Of a stretch of DNA of 64,000 nt, positions 21,451 to 35,811 are shown piece after piece. This DNA comes from Iris pallida (Eukaryota > Streptophyta > Magnoliopsida > Asparagales > Iridaceae). Every line of letters begins with the position of its first letter. The stretch's first letter is position 1. The stretch spans positions 14,067,417 through 14,131,416 of the forward strand of contig JANAVB010002199.1 of NCBI GenBank assembly GCA_029216955.1, in the 5' to 3' direction. Position numbers and translations under genes: made by a program. The notes under the pieces were generated by a model, which searched no databases, had not been told where the DNA came from, and was given only the letters and a program-made list of their open reading frames with translations.

Positions 21451-22096
21451 AACCCACTATTCAAGTTTAATCCTTTTTTTAGAGAGTATTTTTTGTTTTA
21501 TATTTATGTTAAGGGACCATGTTGTTAAGGGACCATGTTGTTGGATTTGTAACAAGGATGCAACTCTTTGGCTCCACAGCAGAGATTTTCCCCCTCACCG
21601 ACTATTTCAAAAATGGGAGGAAGGACCGGGTCATAAAAAAGGCTGTGGACAGTGAATGAGAAAATGTATTAAAAAAAGGCGTTGAGCGAGACCTTGCATG
21701 TGGTGGCAGCACTTTTTAAGTGTTGCATTCAAACATCCACATTACCAAAAGTAAATTGATTACATACATCAATCATGCAGTGAATGAATTTTGTGCAAGC
21801 TTGATACAATCAGACTGCAGAGAGCGCAATGCGCAAAACGCAATCAAAGCAACCAATTTAAATGACACTTGCCATGCGCATTCAGAGTATCATAAGAGTC
21901 GAGCAATAATTCCTAGATTTTAGTTATACAACTGCTAAAACTGCCACAAAGAAGAGCATGATACAAAATGAAAAGCACCTAGCTTTCTACTATGCTACAC
22001 AATTGAGACAAGATGATACAACAAAAATCAATAAATGCCAACTCAAGATTTGACTGGTATCTCAAGCAAAAAGGAGAGGAGGAATGCACAAAATGA
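21451..22096. other. 3' flank of the UGT80 gene
   Basis: This stretch includes the presumed 3' UTR of the minus-strand glucosyltransferase, whose stop codon is at 22097-22099. The upper part may still belong to the gypsy remnant. I see no other gene. Confidence 0.4.
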
Positions 22097-25000
22097 TCAG
22101 GAGCAGCCCAAACATCTTTTTACAGGGCTGAGTATTTCGTTCATGAAGCCTGAAGACGACGCCTCCTGTGGGACCACGTCAGCTGGTAAACATCGGGGAA
22201 GATGCTTGAAAAATGCTTTTACTGCTCCAGTCACCCCATCCTCGGATTCCATGGCCTTGGCAAGCTCAACAGCACGTTCCTTCACCTATGAGTTGCGAAA
22301 AGAACACATATATGCTCATGTCTCTTCAGTTCTACTTACAGATAAACCAAGCCTACTTATGCATTAGTTGTACTTAACCACGAACCTACATAGCAGCCCT
22401 TGGGCCTAAGTAGTAGCTACCTCAGACAAATTGAAGCGTGTAACTCGACGTCTGGTGAAGCAAGAGAGTCTAGTAAATTAAGTAGCAGCTACCTCAAAGA
22501 GTTCATATTACCCTTCAGAATGCTCATAATATCATTTTATTTAATGTATACAACGTGTTGGGAGTGTCACAAGACCTCGATTGCTCTTTCCTACTGCTTT
22601 CATCTATCATTGGCCTGATTCTCTCTTAGCATTTGGAATGAGTCATACATGATATTAAAGAATTACACCATTCATATTTCATGACTTCCACTCTCTTTTT
22701 CTACAACATTAGGCCTGTCAAATTGAGGAAATGTGACTAATATAGAAGTTAATGAAGCCACAAGGACTAGAGGGAGGCCTAGAAGAACATGGTTTGAAGT
22801 GTTAAAGGATATTGATTTTGTTAGCATTATAGAAGATATGGCCCTTAACAAAGCCGAATGGTAGAAGAGGATCAAACAACCAACACCAAGATTTTAGGAT
22901 AAAGGCTTTGTTATTTTTGTATTAGGCCTGCCAAAATAAATCCTAAGGTGTAAAGAAGGATATTGGCAGATGTATGAGAGTAACGAGTGCAGTAAGGAAA
23001 AGAAACTATAAAGAATTACCTTCGGGTCCATCATATATTTTATTGCACCCACTAATTTTGGCAGTGTAAACTGATCCACGGGTATCGGAGGGGGTCCTAC
23101 TCCTCTAACATGTACTCGATCTCCCCAAAAAGGTTGATCACCAAAAAATGGTACAACTGCTGTTGGACACTGTACACCAAAAACCAACTAGTCATAATGT
23201 TAAATGGATAATCAGATTCAGTAACACAATGTGATCAAAAGGAAAGCAATTAGAGACCGCAGCTTTAAGTCCGGCAGCTGTTGTTCCGGCACCACCATGA
23301 TGCACCTGAAAAAAAAAAACTACAGAATCAAACAACGCCAATCTTCAGCGAACATTTGAAGGTAGGCAGCCTAAAGAAATAAATGATCTAGTTGATAATT
23401 AGCATAACAAAGTGTGACAAAAAAGTATTAAAGAAGTTTCAATATCAAATTTCTATTTGCCGGTAGCTATATCTTGCACCGAATAGATGTTCCCCAGATT
23501 ATCTTTCAGACTCCCTCCTTCACAGTCAAATATTTCAATAAGAGCACTTGTTCCGGAGAACTCAATTTAAAATTAATTGTAAGTGAAACTTACACAAGAA
23601 CATTTTTTTAGACGAACACCTACCTAAATGGCAGCGCACCAATCTCAAAGTACATTATGAAAGAAAATTAACAGTAGAAGATGAGTAGCACAAAAGGTGG
23701 AAAGCATGTTGTTGAGAATCAATAAGGGACTTTTAGTCCCACATCGGAATATGTAGTATGTAGAGGAGCTAGACTCCCTATAAGTAGTGAAGTAGTCCAT
23801 CAATAAAATCATCCAACCATTATTTTCTACATGGTATCAGAGCCATAACTCTCTCTCTCTCCACAAAAAAAAACAATTTTTTTTAGCAGCCCCCCCGAAA
23901 CCCCCCCCCCCCCCCCCCCCCCCCCCCCGGCGCAGCAGACCCCGACCCCCCCCGACGCTCGGATCTGTTCCGTGTCCGGTTGTAGAAAACTGGACGAAAG
24001 GGGGAGAGCACAGTGACTCAGATACAGAGAATGAAGAAGAAGATACATATGTTACGCAGGGGGAGCAGCAGACAAGGGAAAAGGAGCTCCAAGTCTACAG
24101 AAGGAGACAACAGAAGTCCAGTACTGTGCCTATGCCGTGCCCTGTGCCTACTGTACCAAGTCCCTCGTCTACTCCTGCTCCAACTCCTGAAGATGTTGCC
24201 CCCGCACTGAATCACTCGGATTCTGATGCGGATCTCTCCGACTCGGATGGTATGATCTCTCCACCACCTATTGCTCCCTTAAGGAGATCTTCTCGCATCA
24301 ATGCGGGTAAGGCTCCTGCACGTTTTGATGATTACGAACATGACATTGCCAACTTCTTGTCTTATTCTAACATTTCTTCGAATTATCGAGCCTTCATTGC
24401 ATCGTTAGACTCTACTTCGTTGCCCAAGTGTTGGCAGGAAGCAAAGAAAGATCCGAGGTGGAAAGCTGCAATGATGAAAGAACTTGGGACACTGGAGAAA
24501 AATAAGACATGGGAGCTGGTTCCATTACCCAAAGGGAAGAAAGCTGTGGGATGCAAATGGGTGTACACAGGGAAAGAGACGCCAGAAGGAAAAGTAGAGC
24601 GGTACAAGGCGAGGTTGGTTGCAAAAGGATTCACACAGTCATATGGCATAGACTATGATGAGACGTTTGCCCCAGTAGCAAAAATGAGCACCGTGAGAAC
24701 TCTGGTCTCCATTGCAGCGAACTATGGGTGGAAGCTGTACCAGCTGGATGTGAAGAATGCCTTTCTTCATGGGGACCTGCAAGAAGAAGTATACATGGAG
24801 CTCCCGCCAGGGTGCTACGCGACGGAATCAGACGGAGGGACGTTGCAAGGAAGGGTGTGTAAACTGAAGAAGTCGCTATACGGGCTAAAGCAATCTCCTC
24901 GAGCCTGGTTTGACAGATTCAGAAATGATGTTACAGGCATGGGATACCGTCAAACAAATGCAGATCATACGGTCTTCCTCCAGCATGCAAGAGGCCACAT

Positions 25001-28000
25001 CACTATGCTTGCTGTATATGTGGATGATATAGTGATCGCAGGTGATGATGAAGTCGAGATCACTAAGCTGAAGTCAAAACTCGCAAAGGAGTTTGAGGTG
25101 AAGGATTTAGGAGCGATGAGGTCTTTCTAGGTATCGAAGTGTGTGAAGGCGAACAGGGAATTGTTCTATCACAAAGAAAATACGTACTAGATCTGCTGAA
25201 GGAGACAGGGATGCTGAGATGCAAAGCAGCCGTTACTCCAATTGACCAGAAGAGTAAGCTTGGAGCAGAAGCAGGAGAGCCTGTTGATCGTGAAAGATAT
25301 CAAAGACTTGTAGGGAGATTGATTTATCTGGGATACACTCGCCCTGATATCTCATTTGCGGTGAGTGTAGTGAGTCGCTACATGCATGATCCAAGAAAGG
25401 GTCATATGGAAGCAGTATTTCAGATCTTGAGATATCTGAAAGGAACGCCGGAAAATGGGCTATGGTTCAAGAAGAATGGACGCATAGAAGTTGAGGGATA
25501 CTGTGATGCAGACTGGGCGAGCTGCATAGACGACAGAAGGTCTACCACGGGATACTGTGTTTTTGTAGGAGAAAATCTGGTCTCATGGAGAAGCAAGAAA
25601 CAGTCAGTGGTAGCACGGTCGACAGCTGAAGCAGAATACAGAGCAATGGCTCTGGGAGTGTCAGAGTTGCTGTGGGTGAAAGCATTGCTGACAGAGTTGA
25701 AGCTGGATAAGGGAGCACCATTGCGTCTTCTGAGCAATAGTCAAGCTGCAATAAGTATAGCTAACAATCCAGTTCAGCACGACAGAACGAAGCAATTCGA
25801 GATTGATCGATTCTTCATCAAGGAGAAGCTGGAACAAGGGATACTGAAGATTGACCATGTCCGCTCAGAAGAACAAGTTGCAGACTGTCTGACTAAGGGT
25901 CTTAGTTCATTAAGTCTGTCGAAGCTATGTAACAAGATGGGGATGATCAATATCTATCGCCCATCTCGAGGGGGAGTGTTGAGAATCAATAAGGGACTTT
26001 TAGTCCCACATCGGAATATGTAGTATGTAGAGGAGCTAGACTCCCTATAAGTAGTGAAGTAGTCCATCAATAAAATCATCAAACCATTATTTTCTACACA
26101 TGTATAAAATATCTTCTAACATCAACTATAGGGACCCAGGGAAGTGCACATAATGTTAGGAATATGGTACCAAGAACGAAGAAGAAACAATTGCAAACAC
26201 ACCAGATCTATCGCCGTTTGTTAGGGCTCCCCCTAACTCCACTGCACCAAGAAGCTCCAAGTGAAGCCCAGAGCAACCATAGAGCAGTGAGCTAACAGAG
26301 GAAGAGGAGTATCCTTTCATCTCCAGTTCCTTTTCCCGTTTTCTTTTGCATTTGAATTTGAAGCAGAACGAGGGATAAATGCTGACTGGATTGGGGTGTT
26401 AAGATTGGGCCACCTGTTGCCTAGTCACCCAACTAACTGTGACACTTCATCAGTTAGTTAGTTGGGCTATTAGCTTCCCCAAAACTGTCATTAGGAATAA
26501 CCCACCTCCTGAGTATATAAAGGAGCTGAGAAGAGAAGTTTAGGTATGCAGAAGGTTGAGCCATTACTTTTCATAGGGCTACTTTATTTTCCTTGTCTTT
26601 TTCCTTCAGCAAGTTTTATTCAATGAAGCATTAAACCCTAGCCGCCATTTATCTTTTTTCCTCTGCATATTGTTCTTGCTTACCATCTCTTCTGTTACAT
26701 TGATGTTCAATCCTTCTCGTGGAGGAGCTATGACAGACCCAATCGGAAGGGCACCTGACACCCGTTTAGAGATTTTCTCCTACGTCCACGGCCACACACA
26801 AAATTATTTGTATTATTTCGAGAGAGTTACAATTACAAAGGATGAGGCCCTATTTACAGGCAGAGATTAGGGCAACTACCAAATTCAGCATTATTACCGA
26901 ACTATCCCTACTATAGTAGAGGCACAAAAAAAGCGAATCATAAAAGAGATTACCAGTAGGGAATCTGATCAAAGGTCCACAATCTCTACCACATGAATGG
27001 CTCAAACACTTGAAAGCAACAGGTACAAAATCCATTTTGCCAAAACTACAATTTTATGGGGATACAAGATAATATAAACATTTAGATAAAAAAAAACTAG
27101 TTTTAGAATTAAAAGAGTTCAGAAAAAAAAAATTAAAAAAAAAAAACTTCACATTTAGCATCGGTTGGTAGTTCTAGAGTGGAGGAATGCCCATTGGGAT
27201 CAAGAAGCAGAGGCCAGGAAGCCGGTCAACAAGCCTCTTTCCCTGTCGGCTGTCCCTATCATCTACATCTCGATCTCCCATGGTCCCACCCCATCTATTC
27301 CTGACGATCTGTTCGGGTGGTCCCTCCTATGTGGAGGACACTAGAGTGTGACGGGCGTCATCTGATCATAGAAGCTCTGGAGAAAGTCCAGGATTGACGG
27401 GGCACAAAAAGGAGCATTGATCAGCCATAATTGGAGAAGAACAGTTAAAATGGTATGCTGGTAGCATACCAGTGAACAATACTAGTATACTGATCTGCAG
27501 GCTATTGCAGATTAGGGTTTTCTCAAGGGCAGGCAGAACTGAATTGACAGCCGAACCGATATGCCGGTAGTATACCGATCAGGCAATTCGATCCTGTGCG
27601 GGTGACACGTTTGGATCACAGTTTTGATCGGATTTCAATGACTTAGATTGTTTCCAAGTTTGGAAGTTTTGAGGGGCTATTTTAATAGTGTTTTTCACCC
27701 CAATTTGGAAGCTAAGCAATTGAGAAAGAGGGTGCCACTTTCAATAAGAGGGGAAGAAGATTCGGGGAAGTTTGGTTGACTCGGAGGACATCGTTCGACG
27801 AGATTCACATTGGGTCGTCTTCGAGATTCTCGTTCTCCAGTAACTTGTATTTCTCCACTGTAATCGTTCCTAGTGTTGAGTAATTGTGGTTGATCTGATT
27901 ATCGAATCGGTAGGAGAAGTTGTAAAGTACTCGGTGTATTTCTTTATTTCAGTAGTGGAGCCTTTTCGGAATGGACTCCGATTGTCCCATAGTTTTATCT

Positions 28001-31000
28001 CGCATTGGATTTTGTAAAAATCTAACGTGTTTGCGATGGTGTGGATTGTGCATTTGCAATATACTTCAATTTAGTTCGGTCCTCATAAAGGACTTTCAGT
28101 TGGGAATAATTGTATTTAGCTGCGTTCAACACTCCGTTCCCAACACGATCTCCTCCAGTTCTAGCGGATGGGCCACACCTCCAATTCTAGCGGACGGACC
28201 ACAACAACGGTGGCGGGCTCTTCTCGCTTATTATCTTCCTCACCACCCCTCTTTCACCCTCTTGCCTCATCGTGTCCACCAGCTAGATCCTTCGCGAGCA
28301 TATTTAAGATGTGTTCATAGAGGTCACTGGGGGGCTGGGCCCCTGTCACACCCCGAGTCGACAAACCGTTCGTCCCCGGTGTTATTTTGTCGAATCGATC
28401 GTCCTCGCTAAGGCGTAATGCCGTACGAGTCTGGAATTGCACTCGTACAAGGCAAGAACGTTACGTTAATTTTTATATTGAAACACCAAGTTGAAACTTC
28501 ACAAATCACATCAAATTGAGACGCAGTATAGGAAGATAGAAATATGTTTTTCATTCATAGCTTGCAACGAAGTGCAAGTCGTAATTACATTGGATGCCGT
28601 TGCGGCTACATTGATTGAAACAAAAGAAATATACTCGACAAGCTGCCTGAACTAACACTTGCCGTTCTATACATTCGCCCCTTTATACATAAGCCTTCGA
28701 TGAATTGGCTTCAAAATACTTCAGAATAGGAAGAGCTTCAAAACGCCTCTCCGCACTTCAACTTCAGTTTAGAGCTCCCGCCGCACCTGGAGAATTGGGA
28801 GAGGGGGTTAGCACACTTGCTAAGTGGACGAGACGAACCCACTCGTCTAAACCGACTCTGATTGTTAAGGTAGACATGCTTTAGAGTTTTCTTTCTATTT
28901 AGAACTAAATGAATTCAGTTCATATCGATAGCCATCTTTGGAGTAATAAAGCATACAGTGAAACATAACGATTTATCACAATTCTTACCACGGCTGTGCT
29001 CGTCCCTGCATAAAACAGAGATAGTAATTATACCTGCATAAGACAATAGATGAGCATGCTACTATCTTACATGTGCGGTCAATGATGCTATGCACCACGA
29101 GGGACTTTTATATGGCATTACGACGTGCATGTCAGCTTGGGTTGCAAGCCCTGCTGCAGGTCCCGCAATGCCTCGCGTCGAAGCACGAATTTGTTTATTC
29201 CCCCTAGGTCGATTCGGTTCCGATGCCCCGGATACCGTATCGAGGAAAGTTCAACTTGTGCACAAGCTGTCCATGACCATGCCAATGCGTGAACAGTTTA
29301 ATATGTGCAGACAGATTTGTATAGCGCGGACAGTAGTGAGCGACATTATCATTTGTGCCCTACTCATGCAACGAATTATTTTTCCCGAACCGTACTTCCG
29401 ACTTAGCATCCCGTAGGCACCAAATTCCCCGCGGCACCGTAAGCCACAATCGACGTTTCATATTATTTTGTAGCACGTGAAATAGTCTATCTTTTTACTA
29501 GAACCTTAAACTTTCTCGTTTTGGTGCGAAACTTATATTTTCAGAGTAAATTACTCTAAATCGATACGTTTTTTCCGAGTTCTTGACCTTAGTGGATTGG
29601 CATGCATTTAACTTGGCATCGTCGATTTGAATGAATTCGAGGCAAAGAAATTTCGTTTGCGGGACAGAGTAGAAAAGAAGGGGCCGAATCACCCACCAAG
29701 TTCTTTGATCGTGCTGACCGTCAAAGCGCTTCGCAACGTTCAAGCTTTAGTTACGCGAGCTCCTGCAACGGCACCAACACTTAGTTAGGATTCCTTCTTT
29801 ATTCCTTCGCTTCGAAGATTGCATTCAGAAAACGACGCGAAAGCACTTTCATCAAAACCAAGCGGCAAAAGCTCCAAGAAAACCATACAGCGGTCCGGTC
29901 CCGTCGAAGGAACTCTTATATAGAGCTCACTCGAGATGCAGTCCGCTGCATCTAGGACTTATTCCAACAGAAGTCATTCCATTAGTTGGATCGATTCTCG
30001 TAACATCCGTCCAAATCGATTTGATCGATGCCGCAAGGTGTTATCGTTTACCAAGCTCAGCGATCGAGTCAGATGGCCATCTAAGTTCTCGACCGATCTG
30101 ACTCGGCGCAAGCATACTATGAAGTCCGTCGCCTATCGAAAGCGGGGCACTAAAGCCCCAGTAAATTTCTTTTTTCTTCTTTTTGTATGAAGGCTCTTCC
30201 AAATTTTAGTATTTGTTATTTTTCCACTCCAAATTAATTGGTTGGGGTTTTAATTTAGAAAAAAAATCATAGGAGCATACATACTATTGCATATTTTAAA
30301 TTTATGCTTCTAAAATATGCTAAATTAGAATAATTATCTGGACATTTAACAAATACCTAAATTCCTTCTAATTAACTTACAAATTAGAAGCATACTTTGG
30401 AATATAACAAATACTAAATATTTACAAACGGTTAGTATTTTTCTTAGAAAATATACTTCATAGAAAAAATAGTTGCTTACAAGTACTATTACAAATGATG
30501 TTGTAGTTAAACACTTTCAAAGTATAAAAATTCATAGAGAACAATTATGAAATGTAATATTTTATTTTATAAAAATAATACTATCTAATATAATATTATA
30601 TTATTTTGCCAAAAAAAATTTAGGTGCATTGTTCTCGAATCTTTTATAATTGTGCCCCCAATGAATTATAATCCTGGATCCGCCACTGTTCAAGAGCATG
30701 GATAAATATTGGCCTACATGATGTTTCCACTATATACCAGAATGTTTTTATGAGGATGTAGCTTAAGAGTTGATTATTATTCAGCTGCTCAATAGAATCT
30801 ACGGAGAATCATATAGCTAGTTGTTATACTCATGTCTACCATAGCCATTATAAGCAGCACATACAAACATACAAAAGTAGTAGTATTTATGGCATAAAAT
30901 GACACTAAAAGCAAGGAACATAGGAATATTACCACTGCCTTGCACTGCAAGAATAACCAATCATGCGGAACATTGTCCAGCAGATATACTGATTCTTTGG

Positions 31001-34000
31001 GTTCTGCCACTGGCAAAATATAAATTTGGAACAGATAAACAATCATTTGGAAAATCAACAAAAGATGACAATTCATTGGTAATCAGGAGCAACATACTTA
31101 CAATTTCCAAGTCCACCCCAGCCTTTGTTAATGATGCCTCTCTGACCCGTGATGTCCAGAGCCTCCACAATTATTTGAGTCATTTTTTCAGGTTCTTGAA
31201 CAGGCTTGTAAGTTCACACAAGTATAAAAGTACAGGTATCAGACTACAATATTATATAAGATAATTTCTACATCATGACTATGAAGTGATATGTTTTGGG
31301 TCATTATAGACTTAATACTCTGGTTTGGCACTACATCTGATAGCAGCAAGTGATAGTATGAGACAAACAATCAGTTGATCAAGATCCACATTTGCTTAGT
31401 AGAATGGCAATGCATGTTTGTTGGTGACTTTCATTAATCGATGGTTAACAATAAACAAACTTGTGTAGCTTATGTTGTAGGACAGCCAAGAGACTGCAAA
31501 GAGAAATACATAAAAGATTCATACTCATATAAAGGAAGTTACTAGGCATATTAAGCACGAATTGCTAGGCATATCCAAGATGAAGTTCCGATAATTTGAG
31601 ATAATGCCTTTTTGTTATTGTTGTATCCATGATGAAGTTCCATTGTATATGTCATTATGTTGTTTGTTTATGATATTGTACAAGTGGCTGAGAGTAGAGA
31701 AAGGTTGGAATCAAAAATAGAATTTTGGAGCGAAAATTTGGAATATAAAGATCTTAAAATTACAAAATTAGTAGGACGGAATCAGAGCATATAAAATGTA
31801 ACTTCAACCCAAGCTCAAAAAGACATATAAGGGTTTGTTGTGGAATACACATTAATGGGCAAGAGAGATAAGAATGGTAGTTTTCTTATTTAGGATCAAT
31901 CATTCAACATGATGGAGAATTGAGAAGGATATAGATGTTGAAATGGAAGAGCACTTCTAGAGTATTTTGTGGTGGCAAAATATTGTTGAAGTTGAAAGAC
32001 AAATTATGTAGGACAACGATAAGACCAACCATGTGTATGGTTTCATATGTTGGGCAATTAAAAACATGTCCCAAAAAAAAAACGCAGCAGAAATGAGAAT
32101 GTTAAGATAGATTAATGGCAATACAATGAAAGACGAAGAGAGATATTGTCTCAAGTGGTTTGGACATGTATAAGATAGACCAATAGACGTCCCATTTGCG
32201 AGAAACAATAACATATTAGTCAAAGGAGATTCTAGAACAGGGGTAGGCCTAAACAAACTTGGAGGTTGTAACAAAGGATATTATTTTTGTTAATGTTATG
32301 AAATATATCGCCCTTAGCTGAATAAAAGTATTAAATCGAACCTAAAAAATTGGCATAAATGCTTTTTTATTGTTGTTATAAATTTTTGAAGTTGTTATCA
32401 AGAATACTCACTGAATGTAAAGGATATGATGCTTTTAATTTTCTCAATCAAGAATACTCACTTGTGTGTTCCTCGAATTCTATCTCGTGGCCTAATTGAT
32501 TATTAACCCATCATTTTTCGCAATGTCACTTGAATGTGTCTCTTATTCTAGTTATACCATCTTCTGTTTATCTCTATTTCTTCCTTTAATGTTTTGCTAA
32601 TTTATTTGACAACATAAAATAAATTCCTACAGTTCACTACTGACCACGTCTGAGAATAAGTTAGTAGGATACACATCTCGCTTAGTACAGATCGACCATT
32701 AATTGTCTTACTATTACCTCTGCACCATAAAGTTGGTTCTTAGTTAAGTCTGCAATATGCTCTTGAAATATTTACTCCACGAATTAAACCCTTTCAATGT
32801 ATCTTCTGTCCTTTGAGGGTAGCAATGGCCTTAAAATCTGAGGGGGGAGAGGTGGAGTATTAAGTAGCGCTAAGAGTGGTCGAGTAGACGTTGAATCAAG
32901 AAGTGAAACAGAACGACATGCTGGAAGCATTACCCAGTTTGGTGGTAACAGTCAACTGCACAGCCGACTGTGCAGTCACTCCTCACAGCTGATGTATCAA
33001 CTGCACCTCTAGGGGTGTGGAGATACCATAGACAATCGACCGGTACTGCAGATGCTATTAGTCATATTTAGGGATTCTAGAATGTCTTTTGCTAATACGA
33101 GTGGAAAAAAAGTCTTCTACATACAAAGGGAGTCTAAGGAAGTTCCTCTTGGCCTTGTAATCCCCATGGGAGTTTGGTGAACTTCTAGCCCTTTGCTCGG
33201 AGGTGGGAGAAAAGGATATAAAAGTAGAAATATCTGGAGGAGTTTTCATTGTATTCTCTATTGCTTTTGCACTGGTCTCTTTCTCTCTTTTATCACCCTA
33301 CATCCTGATCTATCGAATAAGATCTCCTCAAACCATCTCCACTGGATTTAGGAACAAAGCATCAAACCAGAAAAATCTAGTTTGTGTGACTAAGATGAAC
33401 TGCAAGTAATGTTTGTCTAAACCTGATCCTTTCTGATTTTCCATATAGGTCTTCATTCCAACACTCCCAAAGAGGAGCAGGAACATGAATATTGATAATG
33501 CTCAACATGAATAAGATGGCTTGAAACTGAGGTTTAGAAAGACCCTTCATGATAACATCTGTCAACTGAAGAGATGAGGTAAACATAAAGTAGGTGCAAT
33601 TCCTTTGAAATGACACACTTCAGGATGAACTGTTGATCAATCTCAATCGGTCACATACTAAGTGCTGATTGTGCACAATATAGTTTCATCAATATCTCAG
33701 CAGTCACCGATCAACAATTGCTTCAATTGGAACACTCGTACCTAAATCAGAGTGTCACAGAGCCTCCTAACAACCTATATTACCCCTTCCACTGTAAAAG
33801 TGTTGCTCACACTCTTTTCTCCTTCCCAATCTGCCTTTTTGTCCTGTCATAGTTTTCAGAGTTAGTGACGAAAAGGGAGTGTCATGGAAGAGGAAATGAA
33901 AGAATTGGTCCAAAGCGGGAATTATGACATTTGGGTTTTTAAGAAGGAAAGAAGTGGCTTGGGTGTAAGTGAGTATCCACAATCAAGCACCGGCAGATTC

Positions 34001-35774
34001 ATCATTCAAAAGGTATAATTCTGGTTCAAATTGTGGAAAACTACAAGTACAGTAGGAAGAAAGGTTGGATATACAAGAATTATGGTTTCTTATCATCAGA
34101 GTCCAATTGGTAAACATTAAAACTACATATACATACGCAACTGAGCAACTCAAATTATGGTTTCCTCAAATCTGAAAAAAAAAACTCCAGTTGCGATTAA
34201 CACAACCAAGACGGAGAGTTTCATGCTCATAACACAGGTCCAAACCAGAAACAAAGATCCTGCTGTTCAATTCCAGCACCAAGATGGTAAAATCCCGTTT
34301 ACATGATTGGGACAAATCAGAACTCCAGCTTATCTGACAAAAGGTTTGCAATGTTCGCAATATTGGCAGTATCGGCAGTTTCGGATAGGAGTATCGGATA
34401 TTATTAATAAATTACTAAAAAAATTGAAAAATTATTTTATACATATAGGTATAATTTTAAGTATTTTACATGCTGTTTCTTAATAGTTTTGCCATCCACT
34501 AGAACCATAGTTCGCAATATCGGCCGATACTGGCATGTCCCGAAACTGACTGATACCGACATTGGGGGTCTCTTTTCCAGTCAATTCGACAAAGAAAATT
34601 AATTGAAAAAGACCAACCATCAAAGGTGTAAAAACATAGTAAGGTTGTAAAGCATGTAAAAGAAGAAATTTATCTATCACATGTAAACCAATCGGCAAGG
34701 GTGACTTATTTCATTTAATTTCAAAACTACTAAGAAATAATAGTGAAAATACTTAGAATTATGCTTAAATATATAAAATATATTTTCTAAAAGGTTAATA
34801 ATTTATTAATAATTATTTGTTTTCCGATACCAAAAATTCCGATACTCCGATCCGAAACCACCGATATCGCCGATCCCGATACTCATAGGAATGGTCCGAT
34901 ACCGATTCGGATACCGATATTGTGAACCTTGACTAGAACAATTATCAATTTATCCATGTTTCAATGAATCAGATTTGGTCTTTTCCTCGAAGTGCATGTT
35001 GGAATATAAACCATGGAGTGACCAAGGTGTGACTATTCCTTTACGGAAATGTCAGTATATTATTACCATACGATGGATTCAATGGTGGCATTCAGCTGAT
35101 AGAATTCCCAAAAGAATGTTACACTAGTCACAAGAATTTTGTGGTTCAAATATCATTACACTTTGGGAAGAAGATGAATACGAGTATGCATGGGAAAAAA
35201 ATTAATACTACATATGGATCGGTCATAAAAGACCAATATAGAAAAAAGAGTTTTCTAGTGATTCAGGAAAAAATAGTACCCTACAAATTTTATAAATAAA
35301 AAGTCTCTCCAATAATATTAGTAAATATCATTGAGAATAACAGGCACTCTTCACATAGGTGAAAGCAATAAAACTATAACTTTCATAAACAAAGTAGACA
35401 AAGAAGTATCTTTATTAACTATCAATCTAGAATATTACTGGGAAATCAAACTCACAAGGCTACCAAATCCAATATAAACTGGCCTTTCACCAGCTTCAAT
35501 CCATTTCACAAGCTCCTCCGGAGGCTGATAGTTTGATGCGAGGTCAAGGAAGCAAAATCCAACCACATCAATTTTAGGTCCCCAGTCTGCAAACAAAAAT
35601 GTTAGAATTGTGGAATTAAACAATCAGAAAAGGTGAAAAGATTAAGATTAATCATTATAGACCACTTTTCATAGAGATTTAACGTTGACACACCAAAATC
35701 AGGGCCGGCCCTGGCCCAGGGCGGCCAGGGCAATCGCCTAGGCCCCATGAAATGTGGGAGCCCAAAAAAAATTA

Positions 35775-35811
<37 letters not shown>

